Assembly (NCBI RefSeq): GCF_026013365.1
Contig: NZ_JAPDOE010000002.1
Location: 186,001 to 250,000, forward strand
Length of the DNA: 64,000 bases
Direction: 5' to 3'
Source of the DNA: Paenibacillus sp. LS1
Lineage (GTDB): Bacteria > Bacillota > Bacilli > Paenibacillales > Paenibacillaceae
Positions 27,185 to 36,010 of the stretch are shown here, piece by piece. The first letter of the stretch is position 1, and every line of letters starts with the position of its first letter. Made by a program: the position numbers and the translations under genes. The notes beneath the pieces were generated by a model, which was not told the origin of the DNA, searched no databases, and worked only from the letters and a program-made list of their open reading frames with translations.

Positions 27185-27941
27185 CCGTAATAATCCCTAT
27201 ATCGTATCCGCTCAAACGGTCTGTCTGTTCAGCCTCCAATGGCTGATCGGTAACAATCGTATGGACTGCATTTAACCCGGACACCCGGGCAAAAGCACGA
27301 ACACCAAATTTACTGGCATCTGCAAGCAAGATGACTTGATCGGATATGCCAACCATCTTCTGCTTCAGCCTTGCCTGAAGCTCGTTAGATTCACTGATTC
27401 CGCCGCCTTCAAGATGTACGCCTTTGCAAGACAAGAACAATTTATCCACATGATACGTCTCCAAAGAACGCTCCGCGAGCGGTCCGACAAAGGACAACGA
27501 GCGAGATGCCAGCTGGCCCCCCGTTGAGATGACCTCAACCTCGTCACGACTGCTCAGTTCCGTGGCTACCTGAATCGAATTGGTTAAGACCGTCAGCGGA
27601 AAATCTGGCATATTCGCAGCCATATAGCCTGCCGTTGTACTGGCATCCAACAGAATGCGATCACCCGGATTGATCATCGCCAGAGCCGCTTGTGCAATCC
27701 GCTTCTTCTCTTCCGCATGAGTTGTCTCCCTGATCCGGTAAGGGATCTCCGGTTGATCTTCCTTCACACTCACTGCACCACCGTGAGAGCGGCGCAGTCG
27801 TCCTGACTGTTCCAGCCGATCCAGATCGCGCCGGATGGTTTCCTCCGTCACCCGGCAGCGCTCACTAAGCTCGGATACACGCATACTGCCCTTTACATTC
27901 ACCATCTCCACAATCCGGTCATACCGCTCGGCTGCCAGCAT
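27180..27941 (-). CDS. DeoR family repressor, RhaR-like
   Basis: A 253-residue regulator. The N-terminal DeoR helix-turn-helix is seen in VSELSERCRVTEETIRRDLD, followed by LRRSHGGAVSV. The C-terminal DeoRC sugar-phosphate sensor has LLDASTTAGYMAANMP, LTNSIQVATEL and LSCKGVHLEGGGISE. ATG 27941 has GGAGTGAGG upstream and lies just after the rhaB stop. In B. subtilis a DeoR-type RhaR governs rhamnose genes; adjacency to rhaB supports the same role here. A close paralogue lies at 38046-38813. Confidence 0.88.
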   Translation of the reverse strand: MLAAERYDRIVEMVNVKGSMRVSELSERCRVTEETIRRDLDRLEQSGRLRRSHGGAVSVKEDQPEIPYRIRETTHAEEKKRIAQAALAMINPGDRILLDASTTAGYMAANMPDFPLTVLTNSIQVATELSSRDEVEVISTGGQLASRSLSFVGPLAERSLETYHVDKLFLSCKGVHLEGGGISESNELQARLKQKMVGISDQVILLADASKFGVRAFARVSGLNAVHTIVTDQPLEAEQTDRLSGYDIGIITV

Positions 27942-27942
27942 G

Positions 27943-29436
27943 TTACACCTCACTCCCCGCTTGTGAATTAGATGAAGCCGTCACATGCAGAAATTTGCCG
28001 TAAGCATCTTCCCAAACTGACCTGTCCTGCGGCTCATATGCAGTTACCGGAAATGAATCACGAATGGCCTTACGGGCTTCCCAGATATCCTTAAAAGCTC
28101 CGCTTGCCATCCATTGCACAGCCATATTCCCGATTGCACTTCCCTCTGCCGGTCCCGCCCATACCGGTTTGCCAATGGAATTTGCAGTCCACTGACATAA
28201 CAGGCGGTTCTGGATACCTCCACCGACCATATGCAATCCGTTGAACGTCTGTCCCGACAATTGTTCCGTCCATTCCAGCACTCTTCTATACTTCAATGCC
28301 AGACTCTCCAGAATTGCCCGGGCAATAGCACCTTGATCCTCTGGCACCACTTGCCCTGTATCACGACAATACTGGCGTATACGGGTCGTCATATCTCCTG
28401 CTGGCATGAACAGTTCATCATCCGGATCAAACAAACTGGCAAATGGAGGTGCCTGTTCCGCCTTCGCCAATAACGTATCATAGCTAATTCCCTGCCCCTG
28501 GCGCTCCCACTCCCGCATGCTTTCCTGCAAAATCCACAGTCCCATGATGTTCTTGAGCAGACGGAATGTTCCGCCCGCCCCGCCTTCATTCGTGAAGTTC
28601 AAGGCCAGACTCTGGCTACTTATCGCAGGATGATCTATCTCCGTTCCCATCAGTGACCAGGTCCCACAGCTCAGATAAGCAAATGAACGTTCCGTTGCAG
28701 GAACAGCCACAACGGCCGAACCGGTATCATGCTCTGCAACCGCGATCACCGGTATCGGTGAAAGACTCAGATCATTACAGATACTGCTGCGCAACTGTCC
28801 AACACGGGTGCCGGGCATCACCGCTTCACCGAACAGTTTTTCCGAAATGCGAATATGCGCCAGCAACTCACTGTCCCACTGCCCCACCGATGGATTGTAT
28901 AATTGCGTTGTCGTTGCATTCGTGAACTCATTCACCGCTTCTCCGGTCAGGAAATAACGTAGCAAATCCGGAATCATGAGAAAACGCTCTGCTTCATGAA
29001 GCAACGGGGAGCCACTACGTTGAAGCGTTGCCAATTGATACAGGGTATTAAAGCTAAGAAACTGAATCCCTGTACGTTGGAAGATTCGCTGAGAGGTCAG
29101 CTCTTGCCGTACCTGATCCATCATGCCGTTAAACTGTGTATCACGGTAATGATACGGATTACCCAGCAACTCCCCGTTACTGCCGAGCAGACCGAAATCA
29201 ACGCCCCAGGAATCGATCCCCAGACTCTCCGGCTGTTCCCCCTGCTGCTTCACAAGCGTAAGCCCTTGCAACAATTCATGATGCAATCGCAGAATATCCC
29301 AGTGCATCCGCTCGCCAACCTTCACCGGTTCATTCTTGAACCGATGAATTTCGCTCGTTTCGATCCCTCGATCATTCAGATGTCCCAGTAGCGCTCTCCC
29401 GCTCCCGGCGCCCAAATCATAAGCCAGCACACTCAC
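27943..29436 (-). CDS. rhaB: Rhamnulokinase
   Basis: A 497-residue FGGY-family kinase that phosphorylates L-rhamnulose with ATP. The N-terminal phosphate loop reads AYDLGAGSGRALLG; SLGIDSWGVDFGLL, YHYRDTQFNGMM, AVAEHDTGSAV, LSCGTWSLMG and MVGGGIQNRLLCQWTAN are all typical of RhaB. The length fits. It is followed two bases later by the DeoR gene. Isomerase and aldolase genes of the pathway are not in the window. Confidence 0.94.
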   Translation of the reverse strand: MSVLAYDLGAGSGRALLGHLNDRGIETSEIHRFKNEPVKVGERMHWDILRLHHELLQGLTLVKQQGEQPESLGIDSWGVDFGLLGSNGELLGNPYHYRDTQFNGMMDQVRQELTSQRIFQRTGIQFLSFNTLYQLATLQRSGSPLLHEAERFLMIPDLLRYFLTGEAVNEFTNATTTQLYNPSVGQWDSELLAHIRISEKLFGEAVMPGTRVGQLRSSICNDLSLSPIPVIAVAEHDTGSAVVAVPATERSFAYLSCGTWSLMGTEIDHPAISSQSLALNFTNEGGAGGTFRLLKNIMGLWILQESMREWERQGQGISYDTLLAKAEQAPPFASLFDPDDELFMPAGDMTTRIRQYCRDTGQVVPEDQGAIARAILESLALKYRRVLEWTEQLSGQTFNGLHMVGGGIQNRLLCQWTANSIGKPVWAGPAEGSAIGNMAVQWMASGAFKDIWEARKAIRDSFPVTAYEPQDRSVWEDAYGKFLHVTASSNSQAGSEV

Positions 29437-29520
29437 CGCGCTTCACCAACCTTTCGAACCCATCCTATTTTCCAAACGGTATCTCTTGATTCAGTCCGTA
29501 ACGCTGTACTTTATTCTGTA

Positions 29521-29595
29521 TTTATTGTTTGTTTGTTTTTGTTTAATACTGTTTTACTTTATTTTACGAGTATATCACCATTGTAAGCGTTTGAA
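29521..29595. promoter_or_regulatory. rhaB upstream control region: TTTGTTT repeats and cre-like site
   Basis: Repeated TGTTTGTTTGTTTTTGTTTA (29525-29545 region) resembles sites of DeoR-family regulators. TGTAAGCGTTTGAA at 29582-29595 matches the cre consensus at 12 of 14 positions. Both lie upstream of rhaB (start 29436). Confidence 0.45.
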
Positions 29596-29628
29596 TACCC
29601 TTCGGTTTTTCTTTCTTTTAGGCATACC

Positions 29629-29658
29629 AAAAACGACTCTCTCCCACCTGGGAGGAGC
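29629..29658 (-). terminator. Terminator of the DUF2500 gene
   Basis: On the minus strand a CTCC/TCCCA-TGGGA/GGAG type stem is followed by GTTTTTGG. On the plus strand a run of seven T also lies nearby. Confidence 0.6.
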
Positions 29659-29671
29659 CGCAGTTCTTTTT

Positions 29672-30187
29672 TTACGTATAAAATTGACCTTTGCTTACCC
29701 CCGACTGGGGCTGTACATCTCTCTCAAAATGCTTGAACCGTGTGCCCTGATACGTCAGCATCCCTCGATCATTTTCCACCATCATGCCATAATGGTTTCC
29801 GCCAACAAATAGTTCAGTCCGCTCCCCATTGTCGAATTCAAATGTAGCATAATAACGAGTAGTCGCACTGCTATCCCCGCTTCCACCTGAGACTTCCGTT
29901 CGTTTAGCCACCACCGTAGAATGAAGGGTTAACAAAGCTGCCGCGTTATTTGATCCCCCTGAGCGTATGCCTGAAATAATAACAAAAACAATAACTCCCG
30001 CAATGATGAGAAATATGGCGCCAATGAAAATCGAAGCAAATGCATTCATTGCAGCAAACTCATTGAATCCCGAAAAAAAGCCACCCTGATTGCCCTCAAA
30101 ACCCGGTACTCCATTCATGTCGTCAAACACACCGAAGCCATCTACGCTTAATCGGCCGATCGATGAGGACACGCTTGTTAACGCCAT
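29672..30187 (-). CDS. DUF2500 domain-containing membrane protein
   Basis: A 171-residue protein with one membrane helix near residues 50-70 (IFIGAIFLIIAGVIVFVII). The DUF2500 beta domain follows: AVV-like VVAKRTEVSG, RYYATFEFDNGERTELFV and MLTYQGTRFKHFERD. The function of the family is unknown; the C-terminal part probably lies outside. The start is less certain because AAAGGAAC lies rather far from the ATG. Single gene between rhaB and pepF. Confidence 0.8.
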   Translation of the reverse strand: MALTSVSSSIGRLSVDGFGVFDDMNGVPGFEGNQGGFFSGFNEFAAMNAFASIFIGAIFLIIAGVIVFVIISGIRSGGSNNAAALLTLHSTVVAKRTEVSGGSGDSSATTRYYATFEFDNGERTELFVGGNHYGMMVENDRGMLTYQGTRFKHFERDVQPQSGVSKGQFYT

Positions 30188-30211
30188 TCATCATCGTTCC
30201 TTTCCCCTTGC

Positions 30212-30250
30212 AAAATAAGATGCACCGCCCCACGCAAGGAAGGCGGTGCA
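30212..30250 (-). terminator. Terminator of pepF
   Basis: TGCACCGCC pairs perfectly with GGCGGTGCA across a 12-base loop; on the minus strand CTTATTTTG follows. Confidence 0.75.
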
Positions 30251-30295
30251 TGCAGACAACCCGTTCTGCCTTGTCCGTATACTATATGAACCAGA

Positions 30296-32098
30296 TCAAG
30301 AATACAGACGTTCAAGTTCGTCGACCAGACTGCCGACATAAGCAACTGCAGAACGAATCGGCTCAGGTCCGGACATATCCACACCCGCGAGCTTCATTAA
30401 CTCCTGCGGCGTGAGACTTCCACCGGCTTTGAGTGCTTCAAGCCAGCGATCTATAGCTGGCTGTCCTTCTTCCCGGATCTGCTGTGCAGCCGCTGTGGAA
30501 GCCGTCAAGCCTGCCGCATAGGTATATGGATATAGTCCCATATAATAATGAGGTTGTCTCATCCACGTGAGTTTGGCCCCTTCATCAATAACCAGATCAG
30601 GTCCCCAAAATTCGGAGAGGATGTCTCCTTTGAGCTGACTTAATGTCTTCGCCGTAATGGGCTCATCATTGGTTGCGAGTGCATACACCCTGCGCTGTAA
30701 TTCCCCTTCCAGCAGATGGGTAACGAAGTTATGGTAATACGTATTCAACAGTTGCAAAATGACCCAACGACGCATTCTCGGATTATCGGAACGCTTCAAT
30801 AGATGATCTGCCAGCAGCATTTCATTCATGGTCGACGGTGCCTCGATAAAATAAAGAGATGGGCGTGTATTCGTGAGCTTTTGGTAACGTCCCGCGAGCA
30901 TAAAGTGGCCTGCATGTCCTACTTCATGCGCAAGCGTAAATGCCCCACGCATATTGTTCGCCCATGAAATTAGAATATAGGAGTGCGAACCATATATAGA
31001 AGAGCAAAATGCCCCTGTGGATTTGCCTGCATTATCTGCGTAATCCACCCAACGATCACTGAATGCGCGCTCTACGATCTCGCCATACTCCGGCCCAAGC
31101 ACATCAAGTGCTTCACGAATGAGTGTGCACGCCTCATCATATGTAATGGCTGGGCTAAATTCAGGATCAAGCGGGGCCTTCAGATCACAGAACATTAGCT
31201 TGTCCAGACCCAGCTCGCGTTTCTTGAGAGCTGCCAGTCTGCGCATATGAGGTGCGAGTTCCTGCTGGATAATATCGAGCACATTATTGTACATCTCTTT
31301 GCTCACTTGCTGTGGGCTGAGAAGCATATCTGTAACATCGTCGTAACCACGCAGTCTGGATAAAACAACCTGCTTCTTCACTTCGGTTGCATAACCTTCT
31401 GCGAACATATTTTTGTACTCATTCAATGTCGAGCTGAACGCAGCATAAGCAGAACGGCGCAGCTTCGTATCGGACGACATCTCATAATTATTTTCATAGA
31501 ATGACCAAGATAACGGACGATTATTGTCCTCTCCATCGAGGGCATCGTCAAACGTCATGTCTGCCAGTTTACCGCGCAGATAGATTCGATATGGCGAATC
31601 CAGTACCTCTCCGAGTGAAGCGAGTACCTTCTCGGTCTCCGGTGTGAGCCGATGTGCTTTTTCTTGAATCAAACGTTTCAAACTGCTGGCGTACGGTTCC
31701 AATCCCGGAAGTTCTTCAAGGTAACGCTCCACTGTTCCGTCCGGCAGATCAACGATCTCCGAATTGACAAAAGACAAGGACGACGACAGATTCGATAGGA
31801 TATCTCCTGCCTTGGCTGAATTCTCAATATTCACTGGATTGGTGCTGTCCTCTGATTGCTTCAAACGGGCATAGGAAGCCGTCTTGCCGATCCGCTCTTG
31901 CAAAGCTTCACGCGCATCCAGACAAGCCAGCAATTGCTCAGCGCCTTCGCCCAGACGCCCTTTGAACGTTTCAATCTGTGCAGCAGCCTCAGGAAGTAAT
32001 CGAAGCTCCTGCTCCCACTCTTCATCCGTTACAAATAAGTCTCTCAGATCCCAAGTCGTTTCCTGGTCTACCTCAGCACGTGTACGTATTTTTTCCAT
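30296..32098 (-). CDS. pepF: Oligoendopeptidase F
   Basis: A 600-residue M3-family zinc endopeptidase that degrades short peptides in the cytoplasm. The zinc site AHEVGHAGHF lies near residue 390, with the third ligand expected in EAPSTMNEMLL. The N-terminal segment TWDLRDLFVTDEEWEQ and C-terminal YYMGLYPYTYAAGLTAS are typical of PepF. Length matches the family. Monocistronic, with a terminator directly downstream. Confidence 0.94.
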   Translation of the reverse strand: MEKIRTRAEVDQETTWDLRDLFVTDEEWEQELRLLPEAAAQIETFKGRLGEGAEQLLACLDAREALQERIGKTASYARLKQSEDSTNPVNIENSAKAGDILSNLSSSLSFVNSEIVDLPDGTVERYLEELPGLEPYASSLKRLIQEKAHRLTPETEKVLASLGEVLDSPYRIYLRGKLADMTFDDALDGEDNNRPLSWSFYENNYEMSSDTKLRRSAYAAFSSTLNEYKNMFAEGYATEVKKQVVLSRLRGYDDVTDMLLSPQQVSKEMYNNVLDIIQQELAPHMRRLAALKKRELGLDKLMFCDLKAPLDPEFSPAITYDEACTLIREALDVLGPEYGEIVERAFSDRWVDYADNAGKSTGAFCSSIYGSHSYILISWANNMRGAFTLAHEVGHAGHFMLAGRYQKLTNTRPSLYFIEAPSTMNEMLLADHLLKRSDNPRMRRWVILQLLNTYYHNFVTHLLEGELQRRVYALATNDEPITAKTLSQLKGDILSEFWGPDLVIDEGAKLTWMRQPHYYMGLYPYTYAAGLTASTAAAQQIREEGQPAIDRWLEALKAGGSLTPQELMKLAGVDMSGPEPIRSAVAYVGSLVDELERLYS

Positions 32099-32223
32099 CT
32101 TTAGTTGTCATCCTCCTTGCATTTTCCAATATCTCTCATCGTATCATATTCCGCGCATCTATACATGACATCTGCGAACAATGAGACTTTTGGTATGGAT
32201 TTATGGTAGAGCAGACAAACGGG

Positions 32224-32371
32224 TTACTCCATATTACTCCGCTGGCAGAATAGCCTTTCGATCGCTGTTATCCCCGGATTTTTTGATTCACTTTTTCAAA
32301 GGTGAAAATCCGGTGATAAAGGCGAACGCTTCGCTTCTTAAGTCTATTTCTGCCCGCTGCGTTTGGAGTAA
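32224..32371. repeat. Dispersed palindromic repeat, family 2, copy B (long hairpin)
   Basis: Terminal TTACTCCA and TGGAGTAA enclose two arms that pair over most of their length, including GGCAGAA-TAG with CTATTTCTGCC and CCGGATTTT with AAAATCCGG. Shares GATCGCTGTTATCC with copy A. Confidence 0.75.
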
Positions 32372-32404
32372 ACTATTGATCCACTGACCAAAATTTAAAA
32401 GCAA

Positions 32405-32449
32405 CGAAAAAACCGCCGGGTAATGGAAGAATCCATTTGCCCTGCGGTT
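32405..32449 (-). terminator. Terminator of hxlR
   Basis: AACCGC pairs with GCGGTT, with an inner ATGGA/TCCAT stem; on the minus strand a run of six T follows. Confidence 0.75.
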
Positions 32450-32468
32450 CATTATAGATCTTACTTAT

Positions 32469-32828
32469 TTAGCTTTCTTTCCAGATTACATTTTCGCCAT
32501 AGTTTTTACCCCAGTTATACATTGCGTGCAGGACAGGCATCAGGCTTTGACCGTGATCTGTCAACGTATATTCCACCCGTGGAGGGACTTCTGCATACAC
32601 TTTACGCTCAATCAGTTTGTCTTCCTCCAGCTCACGTAACTGGTTGGTCAGCATCTTCTGGGTAATATGAGGGATTAGGCGTTTCAGCTCACTGAAACGT
32701 TTGGTGCCTTCCAGACCCAAATGCCACAAAATAATCAGTTTCCATTTGCCACCGATCACCGCAAGGGTCAATTCCTTCTCACAATTGATTTCTTTCAAAT
32801 TAATCCGTTCCTTCACTTCGGCTGCCAT
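32469..32828 (-). CDS. hxlR: HxlR-type transcriptional activator of the hxlAB genes
   Basis: A 119-residue winged-helix regulator. [20 protein letters not shown] near the N-terminus, then [20 protein letters not shown] and [20 protein letters not shown], match B. subtilis HxlR closely from memory. That protein activates hxlAB in response to formaldehyde. ATG 32828 is preferred to 32921 because GAGGGGG precedes it and it fits the family length. In B. subtilis hxlR is divergent from hxlAB; here it lies downstream of hxlB on the same strand, with its own leader. Confidence 0.88.
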   Translation of the reverse strand: MAAEVKERINLKEINCEKELTLAVIGGKWKLIILWHLGLEGTKRFSELKRLIPHITQKMLTNQLRELEEDKLIERKVYAEVPPRVEYTLTDHGQSLMPVLHAMYNWGKNYGENVIWKES

Positions 32829-32854
32829 GGCTCCGAGCCCCCTCATCTTCAATC

Positions 32855-32881
32855 TTATATCGCGTATATCACGCATATCAC
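32855..32881. repeat. Three 9-base tandem repeats in the hxlR leader
   Basis: Units TTATATCGC, GTATATCAC and GCATATCAC lie in a row 27 bases upstream of the hxlR start. Could be an autoregulatory site; this is inference. Confidence 0.6.
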
Positions 32882-33043
32882 GGGGACACTTCACACGAGA
32901 TAAGCTTTCCGCTCCATGCATTATGTAATAAGTACATTCATTCGATACAGCTATCTATTAATTCTACTACAGCCTGGTCGGGATGCAAAGTTTAACTGAA
33001 AATTACGGATAAAACCTATACAGATAAATGACTGTGCATCGCA

Positions 33044-33086
33044 GAAAAGACCAGAACCCTTCACAATCAAAGGATTCCGGTCTTTC
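33044..33086 (-). terminator. Terminator of hxlAB
   Basis: AAAGACC and GGTCTTT close a long imperfect stem (inner CCTT/AAGG). On the minus strand GTCTTTTC ends it. Confidence 0.7.
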
Positions 33087-33099
33087 TTTCATCTAATCG

Positions 33100-33663
33100 C
33101 TATTCCAGGTTCGCGTGGCGGCCAAACATATCCGCTCCGGTCATCCCCTTCATTTCCATCATCGTAAGGATGAGTGCATCCATCCCAATCAACAGTCCCT
33201 GTTCGAACAACGAGCCCATCGGCTGAATAGTTACATCCGCTCCGGAAGTTGCTGTGTCCTCTTTGGCTGAAGCCGGAAGGCGCACGACCGTAGTCGCCAA
33301 TTGCCCAATTGTGGACTCTGGCTTGATCGTAATCAGACCGACAGGTGCACCTGCCGAACTAGCTTTCTGAGCCATCGCTACGAGACTACCTGTTTCTCCT
33401 GAGCCTGAGCATAACAAGAGAAAGTCCTTCGAGCTGATCCCAGGTGTAACGGTCTCGCCTACCACATATACACGAAGCCCCATCTGCATCAATCTCATGG
33501 CAAAAGCCTTTCCCATAAGACCTGACCGACCTGCTCCAGCCACAAAAATCTGTTCCGCAGCCAAAATGTGTTCAGCCATCGCTTGCATCTCTGCATCGTC
33601 GATCTGGCTAAGCGTACGTTCCAGCTCCTTCAAGATGTCAGCTGCGTACTGTGTTTTGCTCAT
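33100..33663 (-). CDS. hxlB: 6-phospho-3-hexuloisomerase
   Basis: A 187-residue SIS-domain enzyme that converts hexulose-6-phosphate to fructose-6-phosphate in the RuMP formaldehyde pathway. FVAGAGRSGLMGKAFAMRLM, LLLCSGSGETGSLVAMAQKA and the C-terminal MGSLFEQGLLIGMDALILTM are typical. ATG 33663 (MSKTQYAADILKEL) has AAGGG upstream and lies five bases after the hxlA stop. Confidence 0.94.
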   Translation of the reverse strand: MSKTQYAADILKELERTLSQIDDAEMQAMAEHILAAEQIFVAGAGRSGLMGKAFAMRLMQMGLRVYVVGETVTPGISSKDFLLLCSGSGETGSLVAMAQKASSAGAPVGLITIKPESTIGQLATTVVRLPASAKEDTATSGADVTIQPMGSLFEQGLLIGMDALILTMMEMKGMTGADMFGRHANLE

Positions 33664-33667
33664 CTGC

Positions 33668-34303
33668 TTACCCTTGTTTAACAAGACGTTGCATTTCAGC
33701 TGCAACTGCGGCTTTGTCTGCTTGTCCTGTGATACCGCCGCCTACAATAACCAGATCCGGTTGTGCTTTGATTACTTCTGGCAATGTTTCCAGCTTGATT
33801 CCACCAGCGACAGCCGTTTTGGCATTTTTCACAGCAGCTTTGATCGTTTGCAGATCTTCAAACGGGCTTTGTCCTTCAGCTTGCAGGTCATAACCTGTGT
33901 GTACACAGATGTAATCTACGCCAAGTGCATCAATTTCACGAGCACGTTGTTCAAGGTTAGGCACGTTGATCATGTCCACAAGAACTTGTTTGTTTTGTTT
34001 CTTCGCTTCTGCTACTGCGCCTTTGATTGTACTGTCATTGGTTGCTCCAAGCACAGTGATCAGATCCGCACCAGCTTCAGCTGCTTTCATGATTTCATAA
34101 CCACCAGCGTCCATGATTTTAAGGTCTGCAAGAACTTGCAGATTAGGGAATGCTTCTTTCATCGCTTTTACCGCGTGCAAACCTTCATTAATAACGATTG
34201 GTGTACCAATCTCAACGATATCAATATATTGTTCAACCTCTTTAACCAGTGCGATACCTTCAGGGATGTTTACCAAGTCGAGCGCCAATTGCAATTTCAT
34301 CAT
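33668..34303 (-). CDS. hxlA: 3-hexulose-6-phosphate synthase
   Basis: A 211-residue TIM-barrel enzyme that condenses formaldehyde with ribulose-5-phosphate. The active-site blocks LQLALDLVNI, VDIVEIGTP-like IDIVEIGTPIVI, VLADLKIMDAGGYE and VAGGIKLETLPEV are present. Together with HxlB it detoxifies or assimilates formaldehyde. AAAGGAG precedes two adjacent ATGs (34303 and 34300). A promoter and a possible HxlR site lie at 34421-34478. Confidence 0.95.
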   Translation of the reverse strand: MMKLQLALDLVNIPEGIALVKEVEQYIDIVEIGTPIVINEGLHAVKAMKEAFPNLQVLADLKIMDAGGYEIMKAAEAGADLITVLGATNDSTIKGAVAEAKKQNKQVLVDMINVPNLEQRAREIDALGVDYICVHTGYDLQAEGQSPFEDLQTIKAAVKNAKTAVAGGIKLETLPEVIKAQPDLVIVGGGITGQADKAAVAAEMQRLVKQG

Positions 34304-34420
34304 TTATTTCTCCTTTGTTGTTCAAGTATGAGTCGTTCCTGTAAAAATAATAATCAGATATTTAGCCTGCACCAATTTGTCTGTTCAGATGCATGCAGTG
34401 TTTATTTTGGCTACTCACTC

Positions 34421-34478
34421 ATTGTAGACCCTGACTATCCATTCAGGAAGTACGCACTTTGAAGTGGGGTAGTTACTT
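34421..34478 (-). promoter_or_regulatory. hxlA promoter with candidate HxlR operator
   Basis: On the minus strand, -10 TACAAT (34421-34426) is 17 bases from a poor -35 TTCCTG (34444-34449), as expected for an activated promoter. Next to the -35 is a quasi-palindrome with AAGTA/TACTT ends and an ACTTTGAAGT centre (34448-34478). Confidence 0.45.
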
Positions 34479-34589
34479 GCACGATACTATTGATAATTAT
34501 TCGTTGTTAGGAGAATCTTATGATGGATTTTCCTCTGTTCCAACCGTTGCAGCAGAACAGCAATCTAATCATTTCATTAGGTGTTCAAT

Positions 34590-34618
34590 ATAAAAGACCC
34601 TGCCACATAGGCAGGGTC
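34590..34618 (-). terminator. Terminator of the lactonase gene
   Basis: GACCCTGCC pairs perfectly with GGCAGGGTC across five bases; on the minus strand TTTTAT follows. Confidence 0.85.
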
Positions 34619-34671
34619 CTTATCATTTTCAATCCCAGCAGCGCTGGTTTTAGAAATTTATCATTTTACAG

Positions 34672-34716
34672 GAATCATTTTCATAACTCACTAAAAGGTA
34701 TTATGAAATTGATTCA
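34672..34716. repeat. Dispersed palindromic repeat, family 1, copy 2
   Basis: GAATCATTTTCATAA (34672-34686) pairs with TTATGAAATTGATTC (34701-34715) with one mismatch. The last bases (TCA, 34714-34716) are the TGA stop of the lactonase gene, so the repeat supplies the stop codon. Confidence 0.8.
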
Positions 34717-35796
34717 CAGATATACAGGTTTCACGCATACCGGCTTGGATACGCCTGTGCTGTGACCTGTGTATTTCAGACGTCCGCTCTCCTGATCTAC
34801 CGTGAATGTCACGAGGTTGTTGGTATCGCGGTTAGCTGCAATGAGCAATTTGCCGTTAGGTGTCAGAGCAAAGTGACGCGGGTGCTCACCTTCAGCAGAT
34901 ACATGCTCAACCAGTGTCAGGTGACCTTTGTCTGCATCTACTGCAAATACAACGATGCTGTCATGTCCACGGTTCGAACCATACACATAACGTCCATCAT
35001 TGGAAACGGTGATTTCCGCTGTTGTATTTTCTTTGCCATCATAACCATCTGGCAATGTGGATACGGTAGACAATTCAGTCAACGTACCGGCTGCTGCATC
35101 ATATTGGAACGAAGTAATGGAAGAATCCACTTCGTTGATGACATAAGCGAATTGACCATTCGGGTGGAACGCCAGGTGACGTGGACCTGCACCCGCATGC
35201 GTTTTGGTTTCACTGTGCAATACAAGTTCATTCTTGTCTGCATCAATGGAATAGATCGCAATTTTATCCGCACCCAGATCCTGTACCATCATGTATTTGC
35301 CATCCGGGCTGAAGAATGCGGAGTGCACATGTGGCTTGTCCTGACGTTCAGGATGCGCACCTTGGCCTTCATGTTTCTTCTCGTCCAGAAGCGCTCCAAC
35401 TTCACCGTTATCCGTCAAGGCTTGCAGACCTACCAGACCACCGTGGTAGCTGGAGAGGATCAAGTATTTTCCGGATGGATCACGCTGGATATGACATGGT
35501 GGAGCTGAAATGGAGTCATTCCGGTTCAGCAATGTTAATTTTCCTGTAGAAGGATCAATGCTCAGAGCTACAGCTTCAGACATTTTATTGCCTTCAGCTG
35601 ACGCTGTTTCACCAATCGCATACAGTTTGTTACCCTCAGTATCCACGTTGACAAACGTTGGGTTTTTCACACCAGCGATGCCGTCAAGCTTGGACAAGCT
35701 GCCTGTATCCTCATTCAATTCATATGCATAAATGCCCTCATTTTCCGTTTCGGCATAAGAGCCAGCAAGTACGAGCAAGCGTTTTGATTCACTCAT
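34714..35796 (-). CDS. Lactonase family protein (6-phosphogluconolactonase type)
   Basis: A 360-residue seven-bladed beta-propeller of the Pgl/YkgB family, expected to hydrolyse 6-phosphogluconolactone in the pentose phosphate pathway. Family blocks include VLAGSYAETENEGIYAYELN, PHVHSAFFSPDGKYMMVQDL, GAGPRHLAFHPNGQFAYVIN and EHPRHFALTPNGKLLIAANR. ATG 35796 has GAGGAGG upstream; the in-frame ATG at 35835 does not. Its TGA lies inside a dispersed repeat. Confidence 0.9.
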   Translation of the reverse strand: MSESKRLLVLAGSYAETENEGIYAYELNEDTGSLSKLDGIAGVKNPTFVNVDTEGNKLYAIGETASAEGNKMSEAVALSIDPSTGKLTLLNRNDSISAPPCHIQRDPSGKYLILSSYHGGLVGLQALTDNGEVGALLDEKKHEGQGAHPERQDKPHVHSAFFSPDGKYMMVQDLGADKIAIYSIDADKNELVLHSETKTHAGAGPRHLAFHPNGQFAYVINEVDSSITSFQYDAAAGTLTELSTVSTLPDGYDGKENTTAEITVSNDGRYVYGSNRGHDSIVVFAVDADKGHLTLVEHVSAEGEHPRHFALTPNGKLLIAANRDTNNLVTFTVDQESGRLKYTGHSTGVSKPVCVKPVYL

Positions 35797-36010
35797 TACA
35801 GTTTCCTCCTCTATGTGTATGTAATCTTGTTGCACCTCTTCTATAATAAATCTGCCATATCAAAATAGCAATCCGCTGTCGCTGCACATCCGTAAAATCA
35901 TCGGTTAAACAACGGGTGGAATGCACACGATCATACTGAAATCCATTCATATGAGGTGCATCTTCTGCTATGATAAGATAGGTTTTTCATCCAGAAGGGA
36001 CTGAACTGCA

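Larger units (their letters stand above)
32099..32468. other. 370-base intergenic region between pepF and hxlR
   Basis: Holds the pepF promoter side, a long imperfect palindrome (family 2 repeat, 32224-32371) and the hxlR terminator at 32405-32449. No convincing gene; the short open frames here run through the repeat. Confidence 0.8.
34304..34713. other. 410-base intergenic region between hxlA and the lactonase gene
   Basis: Contains the hxlA promoter and candidate activator site (34421-34478), the lactonase terminator (34590-34618) and family 1 repeat copy 2 (34672-34716). A short plus-strand frame near 34520 has no supporting evidence and is not called. Confidence 0.8.

Noticed and set aside
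32181-32387. Short plus-strand frame between pepF and hxlR
   Set aside because: It runs through the family 2 palindromic repeat and has no ribosome binding site.
33497-34462. 321-codon plus-strand open frame opposite hxlB and hxlA
   Set aside because: It is antisense to two well-identified enzymes, has no ribosome binding site and its Cys/Phe-rich product resembles no protein.
34520-34765. Short plus-strand frame near the lactonase terminator
   Set aside because: GGAG lies upstream, but the frame crosses a terminator and a dispersed repeat and ends inside the opposite gene.
34762-35508. 248-codon plus-strand open frame opposite the lactonase gene
   Set aside because: Shadow of the beta-propeller gene; no ribosome binding site and an improbable composition.
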